Of a DNA stretch of 47,992 nt, positions 9,613 through 19,683 are shown piece after piece (the stretch's first letter is position 1; each line of letters begins with the position of its first letter). The translations under genes were made by a program, and so were the position numbers. The stretch spans positions 1-47,992 of the forward strand of contig JAGXSJ010000120.1 in NCBI GenBank assembly GCA_018333895.1, given 5' to 3'. The stretch comes from Truepera sp. (GTDB lineage: Bacteria > Deinococcota > Deinococci > Deinococcales > Trueperaceae). The notes beneath the pieces were generated by a model. It saw nothing but the letters and a program-made list of their open reading frames with translations. It did not search any database and was not told where the DNA came from.

Positions 9613-10347
9613 TTAATTAACCCGACCGACCGGCATCACATATAACGGCTCGTGTCTTGGGGGGAGCTGTAACACCTCGGCCACTTCTGCATCGCTAAAG
9701 GCGCCGATCACTACCGTCCCCAACCCAAGGGCTTCTGCTTGCAGGTGAAGGTTTTGCCCCACATGGCCGACCTCCATGTGGGCGTATCTGATGCCCCGCT
9801 CCCCGTACCGGCCGGTGATACGGCCATATTCGGCGGTGATAACGATTAAAACTGGTGCCGGCGCCATAAACATCTGGCCCAAGCAGGCTCTGGCCAAGGG
9901 CCGGCGCAGATCTCCCGTTAGGTGCAACCCAACCTCGTGCTCCTGGGGGCGGTAATGATAAACCCCTGCTTCCAGCCCTTCGACTAACCCTGCTACCACG
10001 TAAAGATCGAGGGGATACTGGGCGCCGGCACTCGGCGCAGCCCGGAGAAATCTGTGGACCGGGTCAGGATGGGGATCGGTGATGCCCTGAGCTGCCCACA
10101 GCAGTTGGGACAGTTGCCCCATAGTCAGAGGGGCCGGCACAAAGCCTCTTTCGGATCTGCGCCCCTGGATCGCCGCCTCTACGGACATGGCGCTGGCTAG
10201 TGCGGGTGCTAACAGGGGGATACCCAGCTCTCGGCCCCTTTGTTCGGCATTACCGCTAGTGGCCGACAGGCCGGCCAGGCCCAGTCCAGCCCCGGCCGCT
10301 GCATAGATAAAGCTCCGCCTCGATAACTTCCTACCTAATGGCATCAT
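9613..10347 (-). CDS. SagB/ThcOx-type nitroreductase-family oxidoreductase with Tat signal
   Basis: The 244-residue protein starts with a twin-arginine signal (SRRSF, residues 9-13, then a hydrophobic stretch to about 28), so it is probably exported folded with its flavin. The remaining part is the SagB-type branch of the nitroreductase fold: RRSERGF near 64, the RAAPSAGAQYPLDLYV segment near 107 that binds FMN, and AEALGLGTVVIGAF near 205. SagB proteins oxidise azolines in peptide biosynthesis, but solitary members such as this have no known substrate. No cyclodehydratase or precursor is nearby. AGAGGAGG is well spaced before the tandem ATGs at 10347 and 10344. Confidence 0.8.
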   Translation of the reverse strand: MMPLGRKLSRRSFIYAAAGAGLGLAGLSATSGNAEQRGRELGIPLLAPALASAMSVEAAIQGRRSERGFVPAPLTMGQLSQLLWAAQGITDPHPDPVHRFLRAAPSAGAQYPLDLYVVAGLVEGLEAGVYHYRPQEHEVGLHLTGDLRRPLARACLGQMFMAPAPVLIVITAEYGRITGRYGERGIRYAHMEVGHVGQNLHLQAEALGLGTVVIGAFSDAEVAEVLQLPPRHEPLYVMPVGRVN

Positions 10348-10463
10348 CGGTGAGCCTCCTCTGGCTTTTTGCGGTAACCAACTACCGGTAGCTGGATGCT
10401 ACCAAAATCTCAGGACCTGAAAGGTTAGCGGTTTGTTTTGCGGAGCAGGTCTAGGGGGTATGC

Positions 10464-10469
10464 TAGACT
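10464..10469 (+). promoter_or_regulatory. -10 element (TAGACT) of a probable leaderless transcript
   Basis: TAGACT ends exactly 7 bases before the ATG at 10477. The same hexamer and spacing recur before the aminotransferase at 38841. Confidence 0.5.
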
Positions 10470-10476
10470 ACCTCAG

Positions 10477-10806
10477 ATGGCGGATTTCAACCTTGAGAGC
10501 TTGGCGCCCTATCTGGGACAACTGACTTTTGGCGGCCTGGCGGGCTTTGCTTCAGGCTACGCCTTAAAAAAGGTCGGCAAGCTCTTAGCTATCGCTCTGG
10601 GGCTGTTGTTTGTAGCAATTCAACTGCTGGCTTATGCCGGCTACTTAACGGTCGACTGGTTAAGGATTCAGGAGTCCGTCAACCCGCTGCTCGAGTCTGA
10701 GCAGCTCAACCAGGGCTGGCAGGCGCTAGTAGCCGTGCTCACCAACAACTTCCCCTTCGCAGCGGCTTTTATCCCCGGTCTTATCCTGGGCCTCAGGCGT
10801 GGCTAA
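10477..10806 (+). CDS. FUN14-family small membrane protein
   Basis: A 109-residue protein with the FUN14 pattern: a glycine-rich helix GGLAGFASGYALKKVGK, a hydrophobic segment GLLFVAIQLLAYAGYLTVDW, and a C-terminal hydrophobic stretch ending GLILGLRRG. FUN14 proteins are small multi-pass membrane proteins; in mitochondria one is a mitophagy receptor, but the bacterial role is unknown. The ATG at 10477 is chosen over an in-frame ATG 39 bases upstream because it begins the family-conserved part and follows TAGACT at leaderless spacing. Confidence 0.78.
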   Translation: MADFNLESLAPYLGQLTFGGLAGFASGYALKKVGKLLAIALGLLFVAIQLLAYAGYLTVDWLRIQESVNPLLESEQLNQGWQALVAVLTNNFPFAAAFIPGLILGLRRG

Positions 10807-10860
10807 GCGGTCCATAAATCCGTTTTCTAATAGAATCTTAGCCGATTTGACTCAAGGCAC

Positions 10861-10889
10861 TTGACAGCGTGGGTTAAACATAGAATAAT
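10861..10889 (+). promoter_or_regulatory. groESL promoter (sigma-A type)
   Basis: TTGACA at 10861-10866 and AATAAT at 10884-10889 are separated by 17 bases, a near-consensus vegetative promoter directly upstream of the CIRCE operator and groES. Confidence 0.8.
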
Positions 10890-10898
10890 CGGAAGTGG

Positions 10899-10925
10899 TT
10901 AGCACTCTCGACTCGAGAGTGCTAA
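10899..10925 (+). promoter_or_regulatory. CIRCE operator (HrcA binding site)
   Basis: The sequence is TTAGCACTC, nine bases, then GAGTGCTAA, a perfect match to CIRCE. The spacer is itself palindromic (TCGACTCGA). It lies just after the -10 element, about 30 bases before groES, where bound HrcA would block transcription until heat stress. hrcA is not in the window. Confidence 0.95.
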
Positions 10926-10957
10926 GACAGTCACGCTAAACCATACTGGAGGTCTAC

Positions 10958-11245
10958 ATGACGCTAAAACCGCTAGGGGATAAGGTCGTCGTTGAAGTGA
11001 TCGATGAGCCGACCACCACAGCCAGCGGCATCGTTCTGCCTGATACTGCCAAGGAGAAGAGCCAGCGCGGCAAGGTGCTGGCAGTTGGCTCAGGCAAGCT
11101 GCTTGATAACGGCCAGCGGGTCGAACTCGAAGTCAAGGTCGGCGACACGGTGGTCTTTGCCAAGTACGGCGGCACCGAGGTCACTCTTGGCGGCCGCGAG
11201 CTGATGATCCTGTCCGAACGCGATATTCACGCGGTAGTCGCTTAA
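10958..11245 (+). CDS. groES: Co-chaperonin GroES (Cpn10)
   Basis: The 95-residue protein has the full co-chaperonin sequence: [16 protein letters not shown] at the start, the mobile loop [22 protein letters not shown] around residues 20-38, and the roof and C-terminal segment [17 protein letters not shown]. GroES caps the GroEL ring and closes the folding chamber. A GGAGGT ribosome site precedes the ATG. It is the first gene of a two-gene operon under a vegetative promoter and CIRCE, 20 bases ahead of groEL. Length and motifs are normal. Confidence 0.97.
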   Translation: MTLKPLGDKVVVEVIDEPTTTASGIVLPDTAKEKSQRGKVLAVGSGKLLDNGQRVELEVKVGDTVVFAKYGGTEVTLGGRELMILSERDIHAVVA

Positions 11246-11256
11246 CGCAAAGGTGA

Positions 11257-12909
<1,653 letters not shown>

Positions 12910-12929
12910 ACGGAGTTTGACTTATGAGA

Positions 12930-12961
12930 CAGGGACGGGAAAACCCGTCCCTGCGCTTTTT
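12930..12961 (+). terminator. Intrinsic terminator of groESL
   Basis: A perfect 10-base stem (CAGGGACGGG paired with CCCGTCCCTG) with an AAAA loop is followed by a run of five T at 12957-12961. Confidence 0.92.
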
Positions 12962-12968
12962 GGAGCGG

Positions 12969-14147
12969 CTAGAAGTAGTCGTGGCCGGCCATAAAGGGGC
13001 GGTTGCCAGCTGAAAGCTCGGCTAGCTGCCTAGCGACACCGATATCGCCCTGTAGCAGCCCGGCGTTAGCCGCTGTGGCGGCGCTCAGGTCGCCAAACAG
13101 CAAGGCCGCCAGCGTGCGCACGTCGAGGCTTAAGTCTGGGGCCTGATCCCGAGCCGTAACCGCAATGCCTTGAGGGCTTAGTGAGACCACAAACACACCG
13201 TCGTTCCAGGGGCAGAAGTCGTCGCTGACTGCCAGGGCCAAGCTGGCCGCGACCGGGCTGGTAAAGGCTGCCAGCGCCGCCTTGATATCCACGATCCGCA
13301 CCTGAAAGTAAGAGGTGGGCTTGATAAACTCATCCAGCTCTCTGGTTAGCGGCTCGTCGCCGGGGAGGGTAACGCGGACCCGCTCGTACTGGCCAAAGAG
13401 GTTCCCCCAGAAAGCCAGCAGATTAAGGCGGCCCTGCGGCGAGGTAAAGGCGTAGTCATAAATAATCGCCTCCTGCCGATCCGCCGCTTCGTCCGAGTGC
13501 GGTTGCAGCACGCAGTAGGCATCGGCGGCCAGGTAGAGGTGGCGCTCGCGCGTATCCCAAGGGGCTCGGATCAGATTAGACCAGTCGGGGCGCACGGCTT
13601 CGTCGCGGCTCAGCGTGCCGTTATAGCGCCGTGCCCAGGCGTGATAGATGGCCTGGACCTGGGTTAGCGTTGGCTCGAGCGCCACCCGCTTAAGCTGGGG
13701 ACGGAGCCGAACGGTAAAGGCCTGGTAAAGGAGCTGGCTGGGGAGACTAAAGGCCATCCCGTTAATAACGCTCTGCCAGCCGTACTTGGCGTAATAGAAG
13801 GGATCGAAGGGGTACTCCAGGCACCAGCCCACCCCTCGCTGGTGGAGCCGCTGGAGGCCGTCAAGCAGCAGCGCCTTGACATGTCCGCGGCGCCGGTATT
13901 CGGGGGCAGTTAGCACCCCGGCCAACCCGACCATCTCGACCAATCGTCCGGCCAGATACATCGGCAGAGGATAAAAGAACGCTGCGCTGGCCAGCTCCGT
14001 ACCCTCAAACGCGCCGTAACCATAAGGGAGCCGCGACAAGAGCCGCGCCCGGTGGCCGGGCTCACGGTAATCGGTAAAGTCCTGGTAGGCGGCCTGGCGG
14101 ATGTAGATCCAGCGCTCCAGGTCGGCTTCGCTTAGTGGGCGGATCAT
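12969..14147 (-). CDS. Eis-like GNAT N-acetyltransferase
   Basis: The 392-residue protein has the layout of the Eis family. The N-terminal GNAT domain carries the acetyl-CoA loop VLTAPEYRRRGHVKALL near residues 80-96. A second degenerate GNAT-like region follows, and the C-terminal ~100 residues resemble the SCP2-like domain found in Eis. Eis proteins acetylate amines; some modify aminoglycosides at several positions, but many have unknown natural substrates. Its ATG overlaps the stop of the upstream Lrp-type regulator by 4 bases, so the two are co-transcribed. Aminoglycoside resistance should not be assumed. Confidence 0.8.
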   Translation of the reverse strand: MIRPLSEADLERWIYIRQAAYQDFTDYREPGHRARLLSRLPYGYGAFEGTELASAAFFYPLPMYLAGRLVEMVGLAGVLTAPEYRRRGHVKALLLDGLQRLHQRGVGWCLEYPFDPFYYAKYGWQSVINGMAFSLPSQLLYQAFTVRLRPQLKRVALEPTLTQVQAIYHAWARRYNGTLSRDEAVRPDWSNLIRAPWDTRERHLYLAADAYCVLQPHSDEAADRQEAIIYDYAFTSPQGRLNLLAFWGNLFGQYERVRVTLPGDEPLTRELDEFIKPTSYFQVRIVDIKAALAAFTSPVAASLALAVSDDFCPWNDGVFVVSLSPQGIAVTARDQAPDLSLDVRTLAALLFGDLSAATAANAGLLQGDIGVARQLAELSAGNRPFMAGHDYF

Positions 14148-14605
14148 GCTGTGCCTCCAAAGGGGAGATGAATGGGTCGCTCCACGCTGGTGCGCAACAC
14201 CATGGTGGTCTGGGTGCGCTCCACCCCCTTAAGCATCCACAGCCGGTCTAAGAAGGCATCGAGCTCTTGCGTGCTGGCCACACGCACCTTAGCGATATAG
14301 CTGTAGTTGCCGGCTACCGCGTGCAGCTCCTCGATCTCAGGCAGCGCCATGAGGCTCTCAACCAAATTGGCCGCCGGATTGCGCGGCTGGGGGATGATAG
14401 CGACAAAGGCGCAGATCGGTAAGCCTAAGGCCGTAGGGTTCAAGACAGCCCGGTAGCCGAGGATCACTCCCTGCTCGAGCTTGCGGATGCGCTCGCCCAC
14501 TGCAGGCGCCGAAAGCCCTACCGCTTTGGCGATAGTAGCGTGACTGGCCCGGCCATTCTCGCGCAGGATGGCCAGGATCTGCTGATCGACAGCATCGAAG
14601 GTCAT
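14144..14605 (-). CDS. Lrp/AsnC-family transcriptional regulator
   Basis: From the ATG at 14605 the product is 153 residues. It has an N-terminal winged helix (DQQILAILRENGRASHATIAKAVGLSAPAVGERI) and a C-terminal RAM domain (EIEELHAVAGNYSYIAKVR) that binds small ligands such as amino acids and drives oligomerisation. An open frame extends 62 codons further upstream, but it is antisense to the divergent ArsC-like gene and lacks family similarity, so it is discarded. The 45-base gap to the divergent gene would let it control both directions and itself. The downstream acetyltransferase overlaps by 4 bases and is a likely target. Confidence 0.88.
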   Translation of the reverse strand: MTFDAVDQQILAILRENGRASHATIAKAVGLSAPAVGERIRKLEQGVILGYRAVLNPTALGLPICAFVAIIPQPRNPAANLVESLMALPEIEELHAVAGNYSYIAKVRVASTQELDAFLDRLWMLKGVERTQTTMVLRTSVERPIHLPFGGTA

Positions 14606-14637
14606 GGTGGCTAAGAGCCTATCATGCGCATTAACGC

Positions 14638-14643
14638 TACAAT
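14638..14643 (+). promoter_or_regulatory. -10 element (TACAAT) of a probable leaderless transcript
   Basis: TACAAT ends 7 bases before the ATG at 14651 with no ribosome site between. The -35 region is not recognisable. Confidence 0.5.
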
Positions 14644-14650
14644 CACACCC

Positions 14651-15004
14651 ATGGTCCAGATCTTCGGTACAGCCAAATCGCCAGGCACCATGAAGGCGCT
14701 GCGGTTTTTCAAGGAGCGCGGCATTAAGCCGCAGTTTGTGGACCTGCAACGGCGTGCCATGGCGCCGGGCGAGATCGCCCGCTTCGTGCAAAAGTTCGGT
14801 CTCAGTGCGCTAATAGACACCGGCAGCAAGAGCTACGAGCGATTAGCCTACCTGCGCCTCTCCGATGAGGCGCTGATCCAGCGGCTGCTTGACGAGCCCC
14901 AGCTCATGGTGCAGCCGCTGCTGCGCCTGGGCGCCACCCTCACCATCGGCTGGGACGAGGCGGTGTGGCGGAACTGGTACCAGCACCAGCGTAGGGTAGG
15001 CTGA
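14651..15004 (+). CDS. ArsC/Spx-family protein lacking the redox cysteine
   Basis: The 117-residue protein follows the glutaredoxin-like ArsC/Spx fold: IFGTAKSPGTMKALRFFKER at the start, where members normally have a cysteine; LRLSDEALIQRLLDEPQLMVQPLLR in the middle; and TIGWDEAVW near the end, which aligns with the usual IGY...W segment. The active-site cysteine position is occupied by serine/glycine and there is no cysteine anywhere in the protein. Classical arsenate reduction or Spx disulfide sensing is therefore ruled out. It begins a compact operon (3-base gap to YmdB, which overlaps PEP carboxylase) and may be a binding or regulatory relic. The ATG at 14651 is preferred to an in-frame one 27 bases upstream because of the -10 placement. 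Confidence 0.75.
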   Translation: MVQIFGTAKSPGTMKALRFFKERGIKPQFVDLQRRAMAPGEIARFVQKFGLSALIDTGSKSYERLAYLRLSDEALIQRLLDEPQLMVQPLLRLGATLTIGWDEAVWRNWYQHQRRVG

Positions 15005-15007
15005 AGC

Positions 15008-15775
15008 GTGCGCATTCTCTTCATCGGTGACATCTTTGCCAAACCGGGCCTGCTGGTCATGCAGCGCTTCTTGCAGCAGCACGGCCACTCCTATGACTTC
15101 ATCATCGCCAACGGTGAGAACGCCGCTGATGGCTTCGGCATCACCCGCAAGCACTTTACCGCCATGCGCGAGGCCGGAGTAGATGTGGTCACGCTCGGTA
15201 ACCACACCTTCGACAACCGCGAGGTGTTTACGGTGATCAACGAGACGCCGCGCCTATTGCGACCCATTAACTATCCACCCGGCGTTCCAGGGCTGGGCGC
15301 GGCTAGCTTTACCACCCGCAGCGGCGAGCGGATCACCGTGATGCAGGCTATGGGGAGGATCTTTATGGATACCTTAGATTGCCCCTTTCGGGCACTAGAC
15401 GAGGCGCTCAACACCCTGTCGGTCGGCGAGCCGGTGGTGGTGGAGTTCCATGCCGAAGCCACCAGCGAGAAAAAAGTGATGCTTTATCACCTGCAAGGGC
15501 GGGTAGCGGCACTGATCGGCACGCATACCCATGTGCAGACCGCCGACGAGCAGATCGTTAAGGGGACGGCCTACATCACCGACGCCGGTATGACCGGTGC
15601 CCAGGACTCGGCCATCGGACTGGCCTTCGAGGAGGTGCATAAGCGCTTCACCACCCAGCTCAAGCAGCGCTATAAACCGGCGGAGCGCCTCGGCACCCTG
15701 TGCGGCGTGGCGCTGACTATTCAGGGCAGCAAGGCGCGGCAGATCGAGCGTATTCAGTGGCGGGAGGGTGCATGA
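15008..15775 (+). CDS. YmdB-family metallophosphoesterase (2',3'-cyclic nucleotide phosphodiesterase-like)
   Basis: The 255-residue protein matches the TIGR00282/YmdB family. Metal ligands appear in order in MRILFIGDIFAKPG (Asp8), IANGENAADGFG, LGNHTFDN and GTHTHVQTAD. Bacillus YmdB hydrolyses 2',3'-cyclic nucleotides and affects biofilm and motility decisions; the Deinococcus homologue is also a phosphodiesterase. The start is GTG at 15008, three bases after the preceding stop. The stop overlaps the PEP carboxylase ATG (ATGA), so the three genes form one operon. Domain and length are normal. Confidence 0.88.
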   Translation: MRILFIGDIFAKPGLLVMQRFLQQHGHSYDFIIANGENAADGFGITRKHFTAMREAGVDVVTLGNHTFDNREVFTVINETPRLLRPINYPPGVPGLGAASFTTRSGERITVMQAMGRIFMDTLDCPFRALDEALNTLSVGEPVVVEFHAEATSEKKVMLYHLQGRVAALIGTHTHVQTADEQIVKGTAYITDAGMTGAQDSAIGLAFEEVHKRFTTQLKQRYKPAERLGTLCGVALTIQGSKARQIERIQWREGA

Positions 15776-18483
15776 AACGGCTAGACTTACCCTTAGCTGG
15801 CAGGGATGAGGGCTTTGCGCACCTCAAGGCCGATGTCGACTTCTTGGGCCGGGCGCTCGGCACTATTCTCAAAGAGCTCGAGGGTGAGCGCTTCTTCGAC
15901 CTAGTTGAGCAGGTGCGTTCCCTGACCAAGCGCCTCCGGGGCGAGCCGGACAACACCACCCTGCAAGATGAGATCAAGGCGCTGCTAAGCGGGCTCAGCC
16001 TCGGCGAAGCCGAGCGGCTGCTGCGGGCTTTTACTGTCTACTTCCAGCTCATCAACCTGGCTGAGGAGATCCACCGGGTGCGCGTCAACCGGCTGCGCGA
16101 GAGCCGAGCCACCCTGGAGGCGCCGCGGCGCGAATCGGTAGAGGCGGCTATTAAGGCGCTGCGCGACCAGGGTCTTAGTTACCATCAAGCGCGGCGCTTT
16201 ATCGAAGGGCTCGATATCCAGTTGACCATGACCGCTCACCCGACCGAGGTCAAGCGCTATACCGTTCGGCTTAAGCTCGAGCGCATCGCGGCAACCTTGC
16301 GCCAACTGGGCGAGCATGAGCTGTCACCACAACTGCACCAGAGCTTAGAACTAGAGATCCTAGCCGAAATCGCCACTTTGTGGCAGACCCGCGAGCTTTT
16401 CCACCATAAGCCCACCGTGCTTGACGAGGTCAAGGCGGCGCTGTACTACTACCGGCGCTCGCTCCTCGACGCGGTGCCCCGCTTGATGCTCGATCTGGAG
16501 CGGGCGCTGGCCATGTACTACCCCGAAGCGGAACATGCGGCCCTGCCGCCGGTAGTAAAGTTCCGCTCCTGGATCGGGGGCGACCGCGACGGCAACCCTT
16601 ATGTCAGCCCTGAGGTGACGCAAGCAGCCTATGAGCACCAATCACGGCTGGCGCTAACCCGGCACTTGGCCGATCTCGACAGTCTGGCACAACGTCTCTC
16701 GCAGTGGGAAGAGCGGATTACACTGCCCCAGACATTCCTTAATGAGCTGGCCCACCACGAACTATCGCATAGCAGCCCCCAGCGCTTTGCCCACGAGCCG
16801 TACCGGCGCTTCTTATCAACACTGCAACAGGCGCTCAGCCAAGAGTTGACTACTAATGCCGGACAGCGCGCCGAGGGCTACTGCCGTGACCTGGCCCTCT
16901 TGGAGGAGGCGCTGGTGCAGGGTCAAGGGCGCCGCGCTGCTGAAGCGTTCGTGCGGCCGGTACGCTACCGTGCTGAAGCGTTCGGCTTCCATCTGGCGGC
17001 CCTTGATCTGCGCGAACACTCACGTGTTCATGAGCGCGTCACCGCCGACCTGCTGAGCTATGCCGAGGTCTGTCCTGACTACGCTGCGCTAGACGAAGAG
17101 GCGCGCATCGCCGTGCTGAGCTTAGAGCTGGCCTCACCCCGCCCGCTGGCCCATCCCGACGCCCCGCTTAAACCTGAGACGCAACAGGCGCTGGCCTTCC
17201 TGGCAGTCTTTAAACAGGTGCAGCAGCGCTACGGCAAAGACGCCACCGGCGCCTACGTGGTGTCGATGACCGAGGGGGTCTCCGACGTTCTGGAAGTGCT
17301 GCTGCTCGCCAAGCAGGCCGGGCTCTATGAGCTTGACGCTACGCCGCTGTTTGAGACGGTGGCCGACTTAGAGCGCGCACCCAACGTCATGGCGCGCCTC
17401 TTGAGCCTAGCGCCCTACCGCGAGCATGTGCGCCGTCGCGGGGTGCAAGAGGTGATGATCGGCTACTCCGACTCCAACAAGGACGCCGGTTTTCTGGCAG
17501 CCAACTGGGCGCTCTACCAAGCCCAGGAGGGGGTAGCGGCGGTATGCCGCCAGGCCGGGGTGCCACTGCGGCTGTTCCATGGCCGCGGCACCAGCATCGG
17601 GCGGGGCGGCGGCCCGGCCGGCCAGGCCATTTTGGCGCAACCGCCGGGCTCTTTGGGCGGCCGGATGCGCATGACCGAGCAGGGCGAGGCGCTCTCCGAG
17701 CGCTACAGCGATCCCGATCTGGCGCACCGCCACCTCGAGCAGGTCGCTCATGCCTTCATCATCTCCTCGGCCCGCGACGCCCAGGCACCGCCAACTCTCC
17801 CCGAAAAACACCGTGAGGCCCTTAACCGCGCCGCCACAGTAGGCCGTCAGCACTACCGGGCGCTGCTCGAGACACCCGGCTTTCTCGACTTCTATCACAC
17901 GGTAACGCCGATTGAGGAGATCAGCCGCCTCAATATCGGCTCGCGCCCGGCCCGGCGCCAAGGGGAACGGTCGCTGGCTAATCTGCGCGCCATCCCCTGG
18001 GTCTTCTCCTGGACCCAGTGCCGCGCCAACCTCCCCGGCTGGTATGGACTGGGTAGCGGCCTGATGGTGTTGGAGCCGGAGCTGCTGCAAGAGCTGTACC
18101 GCGGCTGGCCGTTCTTTAAGACCCTCATCGACCTAGCCCAGGCGAGCCTAGCCAAGTCGGATCTGGGCATCATGGCGAGCTACCTCGAGCTGGTACCGCA
18201 GCCGCTCGGCGAGCGCTTCTGGCCCTTGATTACCGCTGAGTATGCCCGGAGCGTAGAACTGGTCACGCAAGCTACGGGCCGGGCGCTGCTCGACCACGAT
18301 CCGACCCTGGCCCGCGCTATTGAGCTGCGCAATCCCTACGTCGATCCGATCTCGTACTTGCAGGTCGAACTGCTGCGCCGCCGCCGCGCACTGACTACCG
18401 AGAGCCCGGAGCGCCAAGCGCTAGACGAGGCGGTGATGGTTAGTCTGATCGGGATCGCTTCCGGGGTACGTACCACGGGCTAG
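15772..18483 (+). CDS. ppc: Phosphoenolpyruvate carboxylase
   Basis: The 903-residue enzyme adds bicarbonate to phosphoenolpyruvate to give oxaloacetate, refilling the citric-acid cycle. Key motifs are intact: LTMTAHPTEVKR near residue 150 with the catalytic histidine, GGDRDGNPYV near 270, GYSDSNKDAGF near 565 and FHGRGTSIGRGGGP near 603. The extreme C-terminus is GVRTTG, where most enzymes end in RNTG; the terminal glycine needed for activity and allostery is kept. The ATG at 15772 overlaps the YmdB stop and is chosen over an upstream ATG inside ymdB. The oxaloacetate could feed aspartate kinase encoded 1.2 kb downstream, though not in the same operon. Confidence 0.97.
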   Translation: MKRLDLPLAGRDEGFAHLKADVDFLGRALGTILKELEGERFFDLVEQVRSLTKRLRGEPDNTTLQDEIKALLSGLSLGEAERLLRAFTVYFQLINLAEEIHRVRVNRLRESRATLEAPRRESVEAAIKALRDQGLSYHQARRFIEGLDIQLTMTAHPTEVKRYTVRLKLERIAATLRQLGEHELSPQLHQSLELEILAEIATLWQTRELFHHKPTVLDEVKAALYYYRRSLLDAVPRLMLDLERALAMYYPEAEHAALPPVVKFRSWIGGDRDGNPYVSPEVTQAAYEHQSRLALTRHLADLDSLAQRLSQWEERITLPQTFLNELAHHELSHSSPQRFAHEPYRRFLSTLQQALSQELTTNAGQRAEGYCRDLALLEEALVQGQGRRAAEAFVRPVRYRAEAFGFHLAALDLREHSRVHERVTADLLSYAEVCPDYAALDEEARIAVLSLELASPRPLAHPDAPLKPETQQALAFLAVFKQVQQRYGKDATGAYVVSMTEGVSDVLEVLLLAKQAGLYELDATPLFETVADLERAPNVMARLLSLAPYREHVRRRGVQEVMIGYSDSNKDAGFLAANWALYQAQEGVAAVCRQAGVPLRLFHGRGTSIGRGGGPAGQAILAQPPGSLGGRMRMTEQGEALSERYSDPDLAHRHLEQVAHAFIISSARDAQAPPTLPEKHREALNRAATVGRQHYRALLETPGFLDFYHTVTPIEEISRLNIGSRPARRQGERSLANLRAIPWVFSWTQCRANLPGWYGLGSGLMVLEPELLQELYRGWPFFKTLIDLAQASLAKSDLGIMASYLELVPQPLGERFWPLITAEYARSVELVTQATGRALLDHDPTLARAIELRNPYVDPISYLQVELLRRRRALTTESPERQALDEAVMVSLIGIASGVRTTG

Positions 18484-18573
18484 GCAAGCACGGTCTGAGG
18501 TTACCCAGGGCTTGGTATACAGCATATTCGGTGCTGCTGGGACTACTGGAGCAAGGTAGAGTGCTTACTTGAG

Positions 18574-19575
18574 ATGAACACTCTGGTAGACGTCAACATC
18601 ATCGGTGCGGGACCGGTCGGCCTGTTTGCCGGCTTTTATACTGGGCAGCGCGGGCTCAGCGTGCGCTTGATCGATCCGCTACCCGAGCCGGGCGGCCAGC
18701 TCATTGCGCTCTACCCGGAAAAATACGTCTACGATGTGGCCGGGTTTCCCAAGGTGATGGCTAAGGAGCTAGTGCATAGCCTGCGCCAGCAGACCAGCCA
18801 GTTCCATCCTGAGTACGTGCTGGAGGCCACGGCGGTGTCGCTTAAACACCAAGACGGGCACTTTGAGGTCACGACCGACACCGGCCAGACCTATCCCTCA
18901 CGCGCCATCATCATCGCCACCGGCATCGGCGCCTTTACTCCGCGCAAACTGAACGCGCCTGGTGTCGCTAAGTTCGAGGGGCGCGGTGTGGCTTACAGCA
19001 TTAAGAACCTCTCGCACTACCGCGGCAAACGCGTGCTGATCATGGGCGGGGGCGATAGCGCCGCCGACTGGTTCATGATGCTCAAGGATGTCGCTGCCTC
19101 GGTCACCCTAATCCACCGCCGTGAGGCGTTCCGGGCCCACCCCGCTACCGTGGAGCTGATGAAAAAAGCAGTGGCTAAGGGCGAGGGGCGCATCCTCACC
19201 CCGTATGAGCTCAAGGAGCTGCGCGGTGACAGTTGGGTGCGTGAGGCGGTGATCTTTCAGAATCAGACCAAGACCGAAGTGCCGCTAGTTGTTGACGAGG
19301 TGGTGTCGATGCTCGGCTATATCTCTAGGCTCGGCCCTATTGCCGAGTGGGGGCTGGCCCTGCACAACAAGCAGATTCGAGTAGGGACGGACATGCAGAC
19401 CAGCACGCCGGGCATCTTCGCCTGCGGCGACGTAGCCTACTACGAAGGGAAGGTTAAACTCATCGCCACCGGCTTTGGCGAGGCGGCGATTGCAGCCAAC
19501 TATGCCGCTCATTATGTGAACCCGGAGCTAAGCGTAACTCCAGGGCACTCGTCAGACCTGCAGCGACCGCTCTGA
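18574..19575 (+). CDS. Thioredoxin-reductase-like ferredoxin/flavodoxin-NADP+ reductase
   Basis: The 333-residue flavoprotein has an FAD site (IIGAGPVGLFAGFYTGQRGL at 9-28), an NADPH site (VLIMGGGDSAADW near 150) and the closing FAD motif IFACGDVAYYEGKVKLIATGFGEAA near 275. It lacks the CxxC of true thioredoxin reductases between the two domains. That makes it the YumC-type ferredoxin-NADP reductase group, which passes electrons between NADPH and ferredoxin or flavodoxin. It stands alone between ppc and lysC, with no clear ribosome site. Confidence 0.88.
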   Translation: MNTLVDVNIIGAGPVGLFAGFYTGQRGLSVRLIDPLPEPGGQLIALYPEKYVYDVAGFPKVMAKELVHSLRQQTSQFHPEYVLEATAVSLKHQDGHFEVTTDTGQTYPSRAIIIATGIGAFTPRKLNAPGVAKFEGRGVAYSIKNLSHYRGKRVLIMGGGDSAADWFMMLKDVAASVTLIHRREAFRAHPATVELMKKAVAKGEGRILTPYELKELRGDSWVREAVIFQNQTKTEVPLVVDEVVSMLGYISRLGPIAEWGLALHNKQIRVGTDMQTSTPGIFACGDVAYYEGKVKLIATGFGEAAIAANYAAHYVNPELSVTPGHSSDLQRPL

Positions 19576-19683
19576 CTCTGGTAATCGGGCGCTGAACCTG
19601 CTATATATCCTTGGGTGCGGGTGCTGTTTGGGTATCCGTAAATGTGTTGTGAACGGAGGGTAGGCGCACGGTTCTAAGCGCTG

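Noticed and set aside
12969-14147. Aminoglycoside resistance for the Eis-like acetyltransferase
   Set aside because: The family is broad; no specificity residues can be read and there is no resistance context.
14606-14791. Extension of the Lrp-type regulator by 62 residues
   Set aside because: Antisense to the divergent ArsC-like gene and unlike the family, whose members start near the winged helix.
17407-18090. 227-codon ORF antisense to PEP carboxylase
   Set aside because: No domain, no ribosome site, and it is fully covered by the conserved ppc frame.
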